Shown here: positions 56,301 through 64,000 of the stretch, piece by piece | Layout of the letters: each line of letters starts with the position of its first letter | Numbering within the stretch: the first letter of the stretch is position 1 | From: Paracoccaceae bacterium | GTDB taxonomy: Bacteria; Pseudomonadota; Alphaproteobacteria; Rhodobacterales; Rhodobacteraceae | Direction of reading: 5' to 3' | Length of the DNA stretch: 64,000 nt | Assembly (NCBI GenBank): GCA_958296035.1 | Contig: OY282431.1 | Coordinates: 1,119,001 to 1,183,000, forward strand | Notes under the pieces: generated by a model | What the model was told of the DNA's origin: nothing | Databases searched by the model: none | Seen by the model: only the letters and a program-made list of their open reading frames with translations | Translations under genes and position numbers: made by a program

Positions 56301-57251
56301 CTACACTGATGCATTCGACGCAGGTCTAACATGGGGAGGTAGTTGGGCCTGTTGCTTCGATTGATCAACTAGCCATTCTCTGAGGACCATGATTCGATGC
56401 TGATCAAGGTTGTATCTGGGGCACACGCACCAGTATGAGTATTCCGACCGGACTGCTTTTCGAAACGGTCGCACGAGCCTGCCATCAACCAATGCATCAA
56501 TGACCAGGGGCTGTCGACCAAGTGCAACACCGAATCCCTGGATGGCCGCTTGCACGGCCATGTTGGCCTGGGAGTAGCGGAGTTCTCGCCGACCTGCCGG
56601 AAGGTGGACTCCAACCCTTCGAGCCCAGTAATGCCAGTTCGGCTGGTTTCCTTCCTGCACAGTAATATCGTCCACAAGGAAGGTGATATTCGAGGCACCC
56701 TGACCGTCCATCAGGCATTTGACGGTATCAAGAAGCAAGGGTGAACATACAGGAAAAACCGTCTCACTCATTAGTCGGTCCACCTGCATGCCCACAAATC
56801 TTCCTAGCCCGTAGCGGATCGCCAGGTCCTCAATACCCGACAGTTGTCCATCAGCCGGAATAGCCGTGGAAATCGAAACCGGAATGTCTGGATAGCGCTG
56901 ATCGAAATCGATCAGTCGCGGGAACAGCCAGTTTACGGCAAAACCGGGTGGACAGGATATGACAACTGACGAATCAGTGAATTCTCTTGAACGAATCTGG
57001 TCGCATACGGATGAGACCTGCCCCAGTCCTCCTGCTACGGCATCTGCCAACTGACGTCCTACGCTCGTGGGTATGGTTGCGCTGTGCCCCCTGATGAGTA
57101 GTTTCTGATTTGTCCATTCTTCAAGATTGCGGACATGCTGAGAAACCGCGCTCTGTGACATGCCGAGTTCGTTGGCTGCGCGGCCGAACTTTCGCAGCCG
57201 GGCAACTGCTTCAAAGGCGCGCAACGACGTATAGGGCAGGTTCTTGAGCAT
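56301..57251 (-). CDS. LysR-family transcriptional regulator (GcvA-like)
   Basis: A 316-residue regulator. The N-terminal winged HTH SLRAFEAVARLRKFGRAANE (from residue 9) includes AANELGMSQSAVSQHVRNLE, and the rest is a periplasmic-binding-protein-like effector domain beginning near residue 90. The N-terminal PYTSLRAFEAVAR pattern is of the GcvA/AmpR subgroup. It is divergent from the AhpD-like gene, a common regulator-target layout, and could also control the Rieske oxygenase downstream of it. Confidence 0.9.
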   Translation of the reverse strand: MLKNLPYTSLRAFEAVARLRKFGRAANELGMSQSAVSQHVRNLEEWTNQKLLIRGHSATIPTSVGRQLADAVAGGLGQVSSVCDQIRSREFTDSSVVISCPPGFAVNWLFPRLIDFDQRYPDIPVSISTAIPADGQLSGIEDLAIRYGLGRFVGMQVDRLMSETVFPVCSPLLLDTVKCLMDGQGASNITFLVDDITVQEGNQPNWHYWARRVGVHLPAGRRELRYSQANMAVQAAIQGFGVALGRQPLVIDALVDGRLVRPFRKAVRSEYSYWCVCPRYNLDQHRIMVLREWLVDQSKQQAQLPPHVRPASNASV

Positions 57252-57392
57252 ATCGGGCAGACTAGGACAGATGCGGCGTCCACATCAACCCAATATGTAC
57301 ACTTCTGCTGTTGCAGGTTGGTTGCCAATTCTGCATCGTGTGCAAGACATCGGGTCACTGCTGTTTTGGTCAATGAGTGGAGGAAGAAGGAC

Positions 57393-57986
57393 TTGGCTTC
57401 CTGGATAAAGATGATTGCCGACGAGAATGCGGACGGTCCCCTTGCGGCTGCACTTGAACAGGCAAGAACCCCGCACGGCACAGTCGACAATGTGATGAGA
57501 GTGCACTCATTGCGACCGGAAACAATGTGCGGACATATCGCCCTTTACCGTTCCATACTTCACAATAAGGCGACCTGCGTACCGAAGGCATTTCTGGAGA
57601 CTGTCGGAAGCTTTGTGTCGCGGCTTAACGCTTGCCCATACTCCTACAGCAATCACTGGAAAAACGCCCGACACCTTATCAACGACCCTGTCCTTTCAGC
57701 ACGCATCGAGGCATCGTTCGATCATCAGGAGTTCAGGCGAGTCTTCTCGGAAAAAGAAGCGGTAATGCTTGAATATGCGAGAAAGCTGACAGCCGAGCCC
57801 GGCGACATGGAGCAGGATGATGTGGCAAGGTTGCAAGCTCTTGGTTGGAAGGACGTTGAAATCCTGGAGATCAATCAGGTGATTTGTTACTTTAACTATG
57901 CCAACCGGCTTCTAAACGGTCTGGGGGTGACAACAGAGGGTGATGTGATAGGCTTTTACCCTGGCGATAGGGAAGCTCCAGCTTGA
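57393..57986 (+). CDS. AhpD-like/carboxymuconolactone decarboxylase-family protein
   Basis: A 197-residue protein of the peroxidase-related AhpD-like family: SWIKMIADENADGPLAAALE at the start, NVMRVHSLRPETMCGHIALY near residue 34 (shown in part) and a C-terminal VICYFNYANRLLNGLGV. Active members have a C-x2-C pair; here the site reads ACPYSYSNHWKN, with Ser in place of the second Cys, so peroxidase activity is doubtful. The start is TTG 57393 behind GGAGG; ATG 57411 is an alternative. Divergent from the LysR gene. Confidence 0.8.
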   Translation: MASWIKMIADENADGPLAAALEQARTPHGTVDNVMRVHSLRPETMCGHIALYRSILHNKATCVPKAFLETVGSFVSRLNACPYSYSNHWKNARHLINDPVLSARIEASFDHQEFRRVFSEKEAVMLEYARKLTAEPGDMEQDDVARLQALGWKDVEILEINQVICYFNYANRLLNGLGVTTEGDVIGFYPGDREAPA

Positions 57987-58145
57987 CTTGCCTGGTGATG
58001 AACAGAGGCGCGCCGGCGGACGCATCGTTGACCGAATTCGTACATGCCGTCCGATTCCTGGCAACAAACCCATGCCTGCGGCTGTCAACTGCGCGTTTCG
58101 ATCTTGTGCCGACAATAAAGTGACTGGTGGGGTGCAGTCAGGGAT

Positions 58146-59399
58146 ATGAAGACTCGGTACTCCTTCTGGTCTCTTGCAAGGAATGCCCTGACAGGACATC
58201 GCAACTGGCAACCTGCGTGGCGCCAGCATGCGCTGAAGCCCAGATACGACATGGTGATCGTGGGTGCGGGAGGGCACGGTCTGGCGACCGCCTATTACCT
58301 GGCATCTCGTTTTGGAATGAAACGGATAGCGGTCCTTGAAAGAGGCTGGCTTGGCGGCGGAAATGTTGCACGAAATACGGTGACAATTCGTTCCAATTAT
58401 CTTCGTGACGAGAGCATCCCGTTCTTCGTGCGCTCGGTAAAGATGTATGAAGGTTTGTCGCGTGAGCTGAACTTCAACCTCATGCATTCGCGTCGAACAA
58501 TGATCGACGTAGTCCAGACCTATCCGAAGTTGCGTGACCTGACACGCAGAATGAAGATCATGGACATGTACGGGTCCCACTACGATAGGATTTCGGTCGC
58601 CGAAGTCAGGAAACGAATTCCCGCCCTGACCGGTGGCCAGCCTGGCTCCCGGCTACCCGTGTTGGCTGGCATGGTGCACCGCGAGGCGGCTGTCAACAGA
58701 CATGATGCAGTGGCTTGGGCATATGCCAGGGCAGCGGACGCGCTCGGGGTCGAAATTCACCAGAACACCGAAGTCACGGGTTTGACAGTGGATAAAGGCA
58801 CTGGGATATGCGGAGTGGCAACCAGCAGGGGGCCGGTCAGTGCCGACTCGGTGGCGTTGGCAGTCTCCGGGCATACCTTTCAGTTGGCCAGGTCTGCCGG
58901 ACTGAAGTTGCCTCTCCAGACATTCAACCTAACGGCGTTCGTTTCGGAACCTGTGAAGCCGATTGTTGATGTCGTGGTGAACTGCCCTGATTTGGGCGTG
59001 TACTTTTCGCAGACGGCCAAGGGGGAGCTTGTTATCGGGGGGATGCCGGATGCCGGATTGTCCTACAGACGAGACATAAAGCAGCATGTTTTCGAGAATA
59101 CCGTGTCAGGCTTGCTGGAACTGTTCCCGACCTTTCGGCGACTCAAAATGCTGCGGCAATGGGCCGGTCATCTCGATATCACGCCGGATGGCTCGCCGAT
59201 TATCGACCGCACTCGTATCCCCGGCCTCTATGTAACGGCTGGCTGGTGGGGTGGATACAAGGCAATCCCGGCAGGCGGCCTATGCTTTGCGAAGCTGATT
59301 GCAACCGGCGAGCCACATACGCTTGGGGCACCCTTTAGCTTGAGTCGTTTCGACAGTTTCAACTACATCATGGAAACCGGAACGACGACTGTCGTCTAG
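58146..59399 (+). CDS. soxB: Sarcosine oxidase subunit beta
   Basis: A 417-residue flavoprotein, the catalytic subunit of heterotetrameric sarcosine oxidase. It oxidises sarcosine to glycine; the methyl group goes to tetrahydrofolate as methylene-THF, and H2O2 is made. The FAD-binding VIVGAGGHGLATAYYLA begins near residue 38, and covalent FMN is bound by a conserved His in this family. The C-terminus GLYVTAGWWGGYKAIPAGG (about residue 359) is typical. First gene of soxBDAG. Confidence 0.96.
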   Translation: MKTRYSFWSLARNALTGHRNWQPAWRQHALKPRYDMVIVGAGGHGLATAYYLASRFGMKRIAVLERGWLGGGNVARNTVTIRSNYLRDESIPFFVRSVKMYEGLSRELNFNLMHSRRTMIDVVQTYPKLRDLTRRMKIMDMYGSHYDRISVAEVRKRIPALTGGQPGSRLPVLAGMVHREAAVNRHDAVAWAYARAADALGVEIHQNTEVTGLTVDKGTGICGVATSRGPVSADSVALAVSGHTFQLARSAGLKLPLQTFNLTAFVSEPVKPIVDVVVNCPDLGVYFSQTAKGELVIGGMPDAGLSYRRDIKQHVFENTVSGLLELFPTFRRLKMLRQWAGHLDITPDGSPIIDRTRIPGLYVTAGWWGGYKAIPAGGLCFAKLIATGEPHTLGAPFSLSRFDSFNYIMETGTTTVV

Positions 59400-59407
59400 G
59401 AGGCACC

Positions 59408-59671
59408 TTGCTGGTTATCAACTGTCCCTTTTGTGGTCCGCGAGATGAGCGTGAGTTCGACTACGGCGGGCTTGCCAAGGCCCCCCGCAGCAAGGTTGAA
59501 AGGGTGGCGAGTAATTCCGAATGGACCGCCTACCTTCTACACCCTGGCGATCAAGGCAGGATTGCTGATGAATACTGGTGGCATGCTCGAGGCTGCGGTG
59601 AGTGGGTCAGGGTAAGGCGCGATACAACGACGCACAGGATTGAGCAGTCGGAAGTGGAGTCGGATCGTTGA
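59408..59671 (+). CDS. soxD: Sarcosine oxidase subunit delta
   Basis: An 87-residue zinc-binding subunit. Ligands are CPFC (residues 6-9) and a later His and Cys in WWHARGCGEW (about residue 57). The start is TTG 59408 with AGGAGG directly upstream. The stop overlaps the soxA TTG (TTGA). Confidence 0.94.
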   Translation: MLVINCPFCGPRDEREFDYGGLAKAPRSKVERVASNSEWTAYLLHPGDQGRIADEYWWHARGCGEWVRVRRDTTTHRIEQSEVESDR

Positions 59672-62601
59672 GCGTCCATCGCTTGAATCAAGGTGGATGC
59701 ATTGATCGCAAGCAGCCGTTGCAGTTTGATTTCGACGGGCGAAGCTATAGCGGCTTTCAGGGTGATACGCTTGCATCGGCCCTTCTGGGAGCAGGTGTGC
59801 GGCTGACGGCACGCAGTTTCAAGTACCATCGGCCGCGCGGAATTGTGTCCAGCGGAGTCGAGGAGCCATCGTCTTACGTTCATCTTCGCAAAGGCAGGGA
59901 ATCAGGAAGCGAACCTGTCACTCGTGTCGAACTTGTTGACGGTCTTTCGGCCCGCTCTGTCAGGGGATGGCCATCGGCGTCATTCGATGTTGCGGCAGCA
60001 GTTCAGTTTCTCTCCCCGCTGATACCGGCTTCATTCTACTATAAGACATTCATGTGGCCAGGCTGGAGACTGTACGAACCGGCCATCAGAAACATGGCCG
60101 GGCTTGCGCCGGCACCAATTGATGTGGCCACGGACGACTGCTTTGAAGCCCGCGATCGGCACTGTGATGTTCTTGTAATCGGGGGAGGGCCAGCGGGTCT
60201 GTCGGCCGCGCTTGTGGCAGCTCGGGCCGGACTGGATGTGCTTGTCGTTGACCAGGAGCCGATGGTCGGTGGCGCACTGCTAGCTCGGAACCTGCACATT
60301 GAATCTGCTCCAGCCAGCCACTGGCTGGACACGGTGGTGGCAGAATTGACCGGTTTCAGCCGTGTTGAAGTGTTAACAGGAACCGTGGCGTGGGCTCACC
60401 GAGAGCATAATCTGGTCATGCTGGCCGAGAACAAGCGGAGCCCAGGTGTCAGTATGCAGCGTATATGGCGGGTTCGGGCACAGCAGGTTGTTCTCGCCAC
60501 CGGAGCCAATGAGCGCCTCCTGGTGTTTGCCAACAATGATCGCCCCGGAATCATGCTGGCCTCGGCCATTCAGGCGTATGCAATTCGGTATGCGGTTCGA
60601 GCCGGCAGACGCGCCGTTCTGTTCACCACCAACGACAGTGTCTACCAGTGTGCTCGAGATCTGCATGACGTCGGAATTGAGACTGCCGCCATCATTGATG
60701 TTCGAGACACTGTGCCGCCAGTGGTTCAGGCTCTGGTGCCCGGCGTAAAGGTAATGGCCGCACACGAGGTCTACAATACTAATGGTGGCCGGGAAATTTC
60801 CGGGGTTCTCGTTAGACCTGTAAAGGGTGGCCCTACGACGCGTATTGGATGCGATCTTCTGGGATTGTCCGGAGGATGGAATCCTGCCATCCAGCTTTGG
60901 TCGCAGGCCAGGCTTCCAACTCGCTATTGCAGGCGGCTGGCGACGCTAGTGCCTGAAGGTACATCATCCAAAGTTGCAGTTGCCGGTGCCTGCAACGGCA
61001 GGATGGCTTTACGAGAGGTGATTTCCGACGGCTTGCAGGCCGGTCTTGAAGCCGCACGAAGATGTGGACAGGAGCCCGACGCGATGTCTTGTCCGGAGTG
61101 CGAAAGCGACAGCTATACTATCGAACCCTATTGGCACAGCGGCAATGACTTGCGAGCCGACAAGGCATTTGTCGACCTGTTGCATGACGTAACCCTTCGT
61201 GACATTCATCTGGCAATCTCCGAGGGATTTGCCGAGATCGAGCACGTAAAGCGATATACGACTGCCGGCATGGCGCTGGATCAGGGAAGAACCGGAAACC
61301 TCAATGTTGCGGGTGCTGTTGCCATGCGACGTGACATGGAAGTCGCCGCAATCGGAACCACAACTTTTCGACCACCGACGGTTCCCGTCAGGTTTGGCGG
61401 CTTGGGACAGTTTGACGGGCTTAAAATTCTGCCCTACCGGACTACGCCGGTAACCCCTTGGCATCGGAACCACAACGCTGTGATGTATGAAGCTGGCGCA
61501 CGTTGGCGCCGGCCGGGTTACTACCCGCAAGCCGGGGAATCGATGCAGGGGTGCATCAATCGCGAGGCCAGGGCCGTGCGCAACGGACTAGGCATATACG
61601 ATGGGGCACCACTCGGAACGTTCGAAATTCAGGGACGGGACGCGTCTCGGTTCCTTGACCTTGTTTATACAAATGTCTTTTCCACACTCCACACGGGGCA
61701 AGGGCGCTATGGCCTGATGCTCACGGATGACGGGCTGATCCTGGACGATGGCGTCAGCTTTTGCCTGGGCAGGAACCGCTTTCTGATGTCCACATCTACG
61801 GCCAATGCCGGACTGGTCAGGCGTCACATGAAACGCCTGCTTGCGGTTGATTACCCTGAACTTGAGGTCCGTATTACCGACGTGACCAGTGTGTGGATGA
61901 ACGCAACCCTTTGCGGACCGCTGGCCAGATCGGCACTGGAGCGAATAGGCACGGACATTGACATCTCGCCGGAGGCTTTTCCGTTCATGGGCATTCGCCA
62001 CGGGATCGTGGCCGGCTTCGAGGCACGCGTGGCGCGAGTCAGCTTCACCGGCGAACTGTCATTTGAAATCAACGTGCGAGCGCGTCATTTGGCAGAGTTG
62101 TGGGAGCACATATTTGAGGTTTGTCGCGAATTCGACATCACTCCCATTGGATCCGAAACCAGCCATGTTCTGCGCGTGGAAAAGGGATTCCTGTCACTTG
62201 GCCATGAAGTGGATGGAACCGTCGATGCATTTGACCTTGGAATGGGCTGGGCAATGGCTTCAGGAAAGCCGGACTTCATTGGCAAGCGTGCTGTTTCAAT
62301 CAGAAGGTCAGGGGGGCGGTGCCGACGGGAGCTTGTCGGATTGTGGACCGAAGACCCGGCCAGGGTGGACATTGAGGGTGCTCCGCTGGTCGAGTCCCGT
62401 GACAGTAAGCGATCTGTGGGGCATGTCACCGCATCGGTGTGGAGTGTGGTGCAGGAACGTGCGATAGCACTCGCCTTGCTAGAAAATGGCAGGCAGCGTC
62501 ATGACGAGGTCATATTGATCCGCGATGGATCGGGCCTGCTAAAGTCCAGGGTTACCGCCCCCTGCTTTCACGACCCTAAAGGCAAGCTTCTACGGAGTTG
62601 A
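59668..62601 (+). CDS. soxA: Sarcosine oxidase subunit alpha
   Basis: A 977-residue subunit of normal size. An N-terminal 2Fe-2S-like fold region (GDTLASALLGAGVR, RSFKYHRPRG near residue 50) is followed by a NAD-binding Rossmann domain (GGGPAGLSAALVAARAG, residues 172-188) and a C-terminal GcvT-like folate domain from about residue 600, ending with FIGKRA and CFHDPKGKLLR. It binds NAD+ and folate. The start is TTG 59668, overlapping soxD; no in-frame ATG lies nearby. Confidence 0.96.
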   Translation: MSVHRLNQGGCIDRKQPLQFDFDGRSYSGFQGDTLASALLGAGVRLTARSFKYHRPRGIVSSGVEEPSSYVHLRKGRESGSEPVTRVELVDGLSARSVRGWPSASFDVAAAVQFLSPLIPASFYYKTFMWPGWRLYEPAIRNMAGLAPAPIDVATDDCFEARDRHCDVLVIGGGPAGLSAALVAARAGLDVLVVDQEPMVGGALLARNLHIESAPASHWLDTVVAELTGFSRVEVLTGTVAWAHREHNLVMLAENKRSPGVSMQRIWRVRAQQVVLATGANERLLVFANNDRPGIMLASAIQAYAIRYAVRAGRRAVLFTTNDSVYQCARDLHDVGIETAAIIDVRDTVPPVVQALVPGVKVMAAHEVYNTNGGREISGVLVRPVKGGPTTRIGCDLLGLSGGWNPAIQLWSQARLPTRYCRRLATLVPEGTSSKVAVAGACNGRMALREVISDGLQAGLEAARRCGQEPDAMSCPECESDSYTIEPYWHSGNDLRADKAFVDLLHDVTLRDIHLAISEGFAEIEHVKRYTTAGMALDQGRTGNLNVAGAVAMRRDMEVAAIGTTTFRPPTVPVRFGGLGQFDGLKILPYRTTPVTPWHRNHNAVMYEAGARWRRPGYYPQAGESMQGCINREARAVRNGLGIYDGAPLGTFEIQGRDASRFLDLVYTNVFSTLHTGQGRYGLMLTDDGLILDDGVSFCLGRNRFLMSTSTANAGLVRRHMKRLLAVDYPELEVRITDVTSVWMNATLCGPLARSALERIGTDIDISPEAFPFMGIRHGIVAGFEARVARVSFTGELSFEINVRARHLAELWEHIFEVCREFDITPIGSETSHVLRVEKGFLSLGHEVDGTVDAFDLGMGWAMASGKPDFIGKRAVSIRRSGGRCRRELVGLWTEDPARVDIEGAPLVESRDSKRSVGHVTASVWSVVQERAIALALLENGRQRHDEVILIRDGSGLLKSRVTAPCFHDPKGKLLRS

Positions 62602-62607
62602 ACACCG

Positions 62608-63105
62608 ATGGCCACAACCGCCAGCTCCGGCTACATGAAGGCAGTTCTTGACTGCAAGTGCTCGGCTGCAGAGTTTGATCGCTGGATACGTCCGGCATTT
62701 CCCGACACAGCACCTTCAAGCGGTGGAATCACAATTGTGGGTACGACGGAGATCATCCATGTCGGCCGCGAGCATTGGCTTGTTTGTGCGCCCCTGTCCG
62801 AAGAGGCAAACCTCATTGGCCGATTCCGTAAGCTGGAGTTGCCGGATTCGGTTTCACTTGTCGAGGTTTCGGACTCGCTGAGATTTTTCAGTTTCGGCGG
62901 GTCCGACCTGTATGAAAGGCTCTCGCGGATGACCTCTCTGGACGTACGCAACATGCACATGCCTGGCGCCACGTTGACGGAGGCGTTCGGTCTCAAGGTG
63001 CTCCTTGTGCGCAGACTCGACCAGTTCGAATTGGGATTCGATTCAAGCTATGCCCGCATGATTGAGGAGGTTCTGAAGAATTCTGGGAGCAGTTTCGACT
63101 GGTAA
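62608..63105 (+). CDS. soxG: Sarcosine oxidase subunit gamma
   Basis: A 165-residue gamma subunit, a short GcvT-like protein that helps hold the complex together. It begins six bases after soxA and closes the operon. Features include LVEVSDSLRFFSFGGSDLYE near residue 85 and the C-terminal SYARMIEEVLKN. No folD, purU or glyA follows in the window. Confidence 0.9.
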   Translation: MATTASSGYMKAVLDCKCSAAEFDRWIRPAFPDTAPSSGGITIVGTTEIIHVGREHWLVCAPLSEEANLIGRFRKLELPDSVSLVEVSDSLRFFSFGGSDLYERLSRMTSLDVRNMHMPGATLTEAFGLKVLLVRRLDQFELGFDSSYARMIEEVLKNSGSSFDW

Positions 63106-63482
63106 CCTATGGGTCGGTGAGCCGTTGGGCCTCTCCTTGAATTCAGTGCCTCCTGACAATGGTCCTGGGCCACAACAGGTTCGATTTATGACCGTTGCCG
63201 AGGGGAAAGTCTTGCTGAAAGTCAATTCAGACCTGGCGGGTGTCTGCTGATCGATAAATGTCGCCTTGTCGGCTGCAGCTGGACCCGTGTTAACAGCCCT
63301 TCAAACGGCGGACCGGCCGAGTCTTGTGGTCAACTCCCGAAAACCTGGACAGCTTTCAATCCAAGGCAGAACCCGGGTCGCCGGGATGTACAAATCGCCC
63401 TGGTGCATTACCGCTCGGTTATTGGACCGGCTCATGTATCTTTCTCGTCCGATGCTGATGTTATCACAAATCCCGACAAGTC
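63106..63482. other. Intergenic, no gene seen
   Basis: About 375 bases between soxG and the end of the convergent beta-barrel gene. No T-tailed hairpin is recognised and no coding frame is credible. Confidence 0.4.
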
Positions 63483-64000
63483 TCAGAATTGGCGAACGAA
63501 CGAAAACTCGACGCGCTTGCGTTTGAAATCCCCGCCTTGCGCATTGGACTCGCGCCGCGAATAGACGTACTCCAGTCTTGGGCTAAAGCCGGCCATGGTA
63601 TACCCCGGGCGAAATATTGATGCCCTGTACTCAACCGTTTCATCTTTGCGTGGTACGTCCTCAGGTGTGAACTGTATCCAGGGTCCCTTATAGTTGGTTT
63701 TCGAATAGTTGGCGCCTATCGACATCGTGACACCCAGCGGAGTGGCATAGGTAAAGGAAAGATCTGCGTTAGGCTGTTTGTAGGAATTTCGCAACGAGCC
63801 CAGTTGACGCTCATCAGCTTCCCCGACCGTCAATGCCAAACGCATGGTTGGTCTGATGAAGTAGTTTGCAGTCAGCGAGATGGACTTGGTGGGTCCTTTT
63901 GCCGAGCTGCCGGTCGCGGCTTTGTGGTAATAGGAAAAATTGCTGCTGAGAGACAACTTGTCAGACATCCTTCTCGACCATTCCGTACGAATCCCGGCGT
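63483..64000 (-). CDS. Surface lipoprotein assembly modifier-like outer-membrane beta-barrel, C-terminal part
   Basis: Partial gene: the frame is open to the window edge, so the start lies beyond base 64000. The 172 visible residues alternate hydrophobic and polar amino acids in beta-strand pairs (LSLSSNFSYYHK, SISLTANYF, LRLEYVYSRRESN-like segments), ending in VEFSFVRQF with the terminal Phe typical of outer-membrane barrels. The pattern fits the Slam/DUF560 barrel that exports surface lipoproteins, usually preceded by TPRs. Plain porin or other barrel is possible. Confidence 0.72.
   Translation of the reverse strand, partial: AGIRTEWSRRMSDKLSLSSNFSYYHKAATGSSAKGPTKSISLTANYFIRPTMRLALTVGEADERQLGSLRNSYKQPNADLSFTYATPLGVTMSIGANYSKTNYKGPWIQFTPEDVPRKDETVEYRASIFRPGYTMAGFSPRLEYVYSRRESNAQGGDFKRKRVEFSFVRQF

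Overview
The window looks like a chromosomal segment of a marine, Roseobacter-type alphaproteobacterium (order Rhodobacterales). The best evidence is the order murA - DUF2948 - hisD - UPF0262 - low-molecular-weight phosphatase - infA - maf - rng - yacG at 1.8-7.5 kb, which I recall as typical of that order. The gatC-gatA, rluB/tadA and SUV3-like helicase/fdxA neighbourhoods and a heterotetrameric sarcosine oxidase agree with it. No rRNA, prophage or CRISPR is visible. Two tRNA genes (Thr-GGT, Phe-GAA), the RNase P RNA and a TPP riboswitch are present.

Layout. 0-8.7 kb: tRNA-Thr, a class III-like sirtuin, the murA-to-yacG block with hisD reduced to a C-terminal stump, and a DUF2927 lipoprotein. 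8.6-14.6 kb: histidine utilisation genes, hutI-hutH-hutU on the minus strand and hutF divergent. 14.7-16.3 kb: tRNA-Phe and a decayed stretch with an IS110-type transposase tail. 16.3-23.4 kb: rluB, tadA, a ceramidase-like membrane protein, gatCA, an acidic lipoprotein, an amidase and an isochorismatase-like hydrolase. 23.4-25.4 kb: decayed DNA with a group II intron reverse transcriptase scrap, rnpB and rpmG. 25.7-29.7 kb: a Bax-inhibitor-like protein, an alpha/beta hydrolase with an SCP2 protein, a broken TPR gene and a nitroreductase. 29.95-33.3 kb: thiBPQ thiamine transporter behind a TPP riboswitch. 33.5-37.5 kb: MaoC-like protein, helicase, ferredoxin. 37.9-40.7 kb: a toxin-antitoxin-like cassette with a shattered P-loop ATPase. 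41.5-47.3 kb: choline sulfatase, cobS/cobT and a CPA2 cation/proton antiporter. 48-58 kb: a catabolic island. 58.1-63.1 kb: soxBDAG. The window ends inside an outer-membrane beta-barrel gene.

The most striking gene is at 48.0-51.2 kb: a 1071-residue self-sufficient reductive dehalogenase of the aerobic BhbA/NpRdhA type, with a duplicated B12-binding module, two [4Fe-4S] motifs and a fused FMN/NAD/[2Fe-2S] reductase. Around it lie a three-histidine-box membrane diiron oxygenase overlapping a Rieske ferredoxin, a VanA-like Rieske demethylase, a LysR regulator and an AhpD-like protein. Together these suggest removal of halogen and methyl groups from aromatic compounds. Cobamide assembly genes cobS and cobT lie about 3-4 kb upstream of it.

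Metabolic theme: scavenging of nitrogen-rich osmolytes and amino acids (histidine by hut, choline-O-sulfate by betC, sarcosine by sox) and uptake of thiamine. At the same time histidine biosynthesis is broken here (hisD stump). Several other genes are visibly decaying: the TPR protein, the GGVG-type ATPase, a group II intron RT and an IS110 transposase. Many gaps of 300-1100 bases carry no recognisable gene. This pattern suggests ongoing genome erosion, as in a host-associated lineage. That lifestyle is an inference; the pseudogenes are read directly from the sequence.
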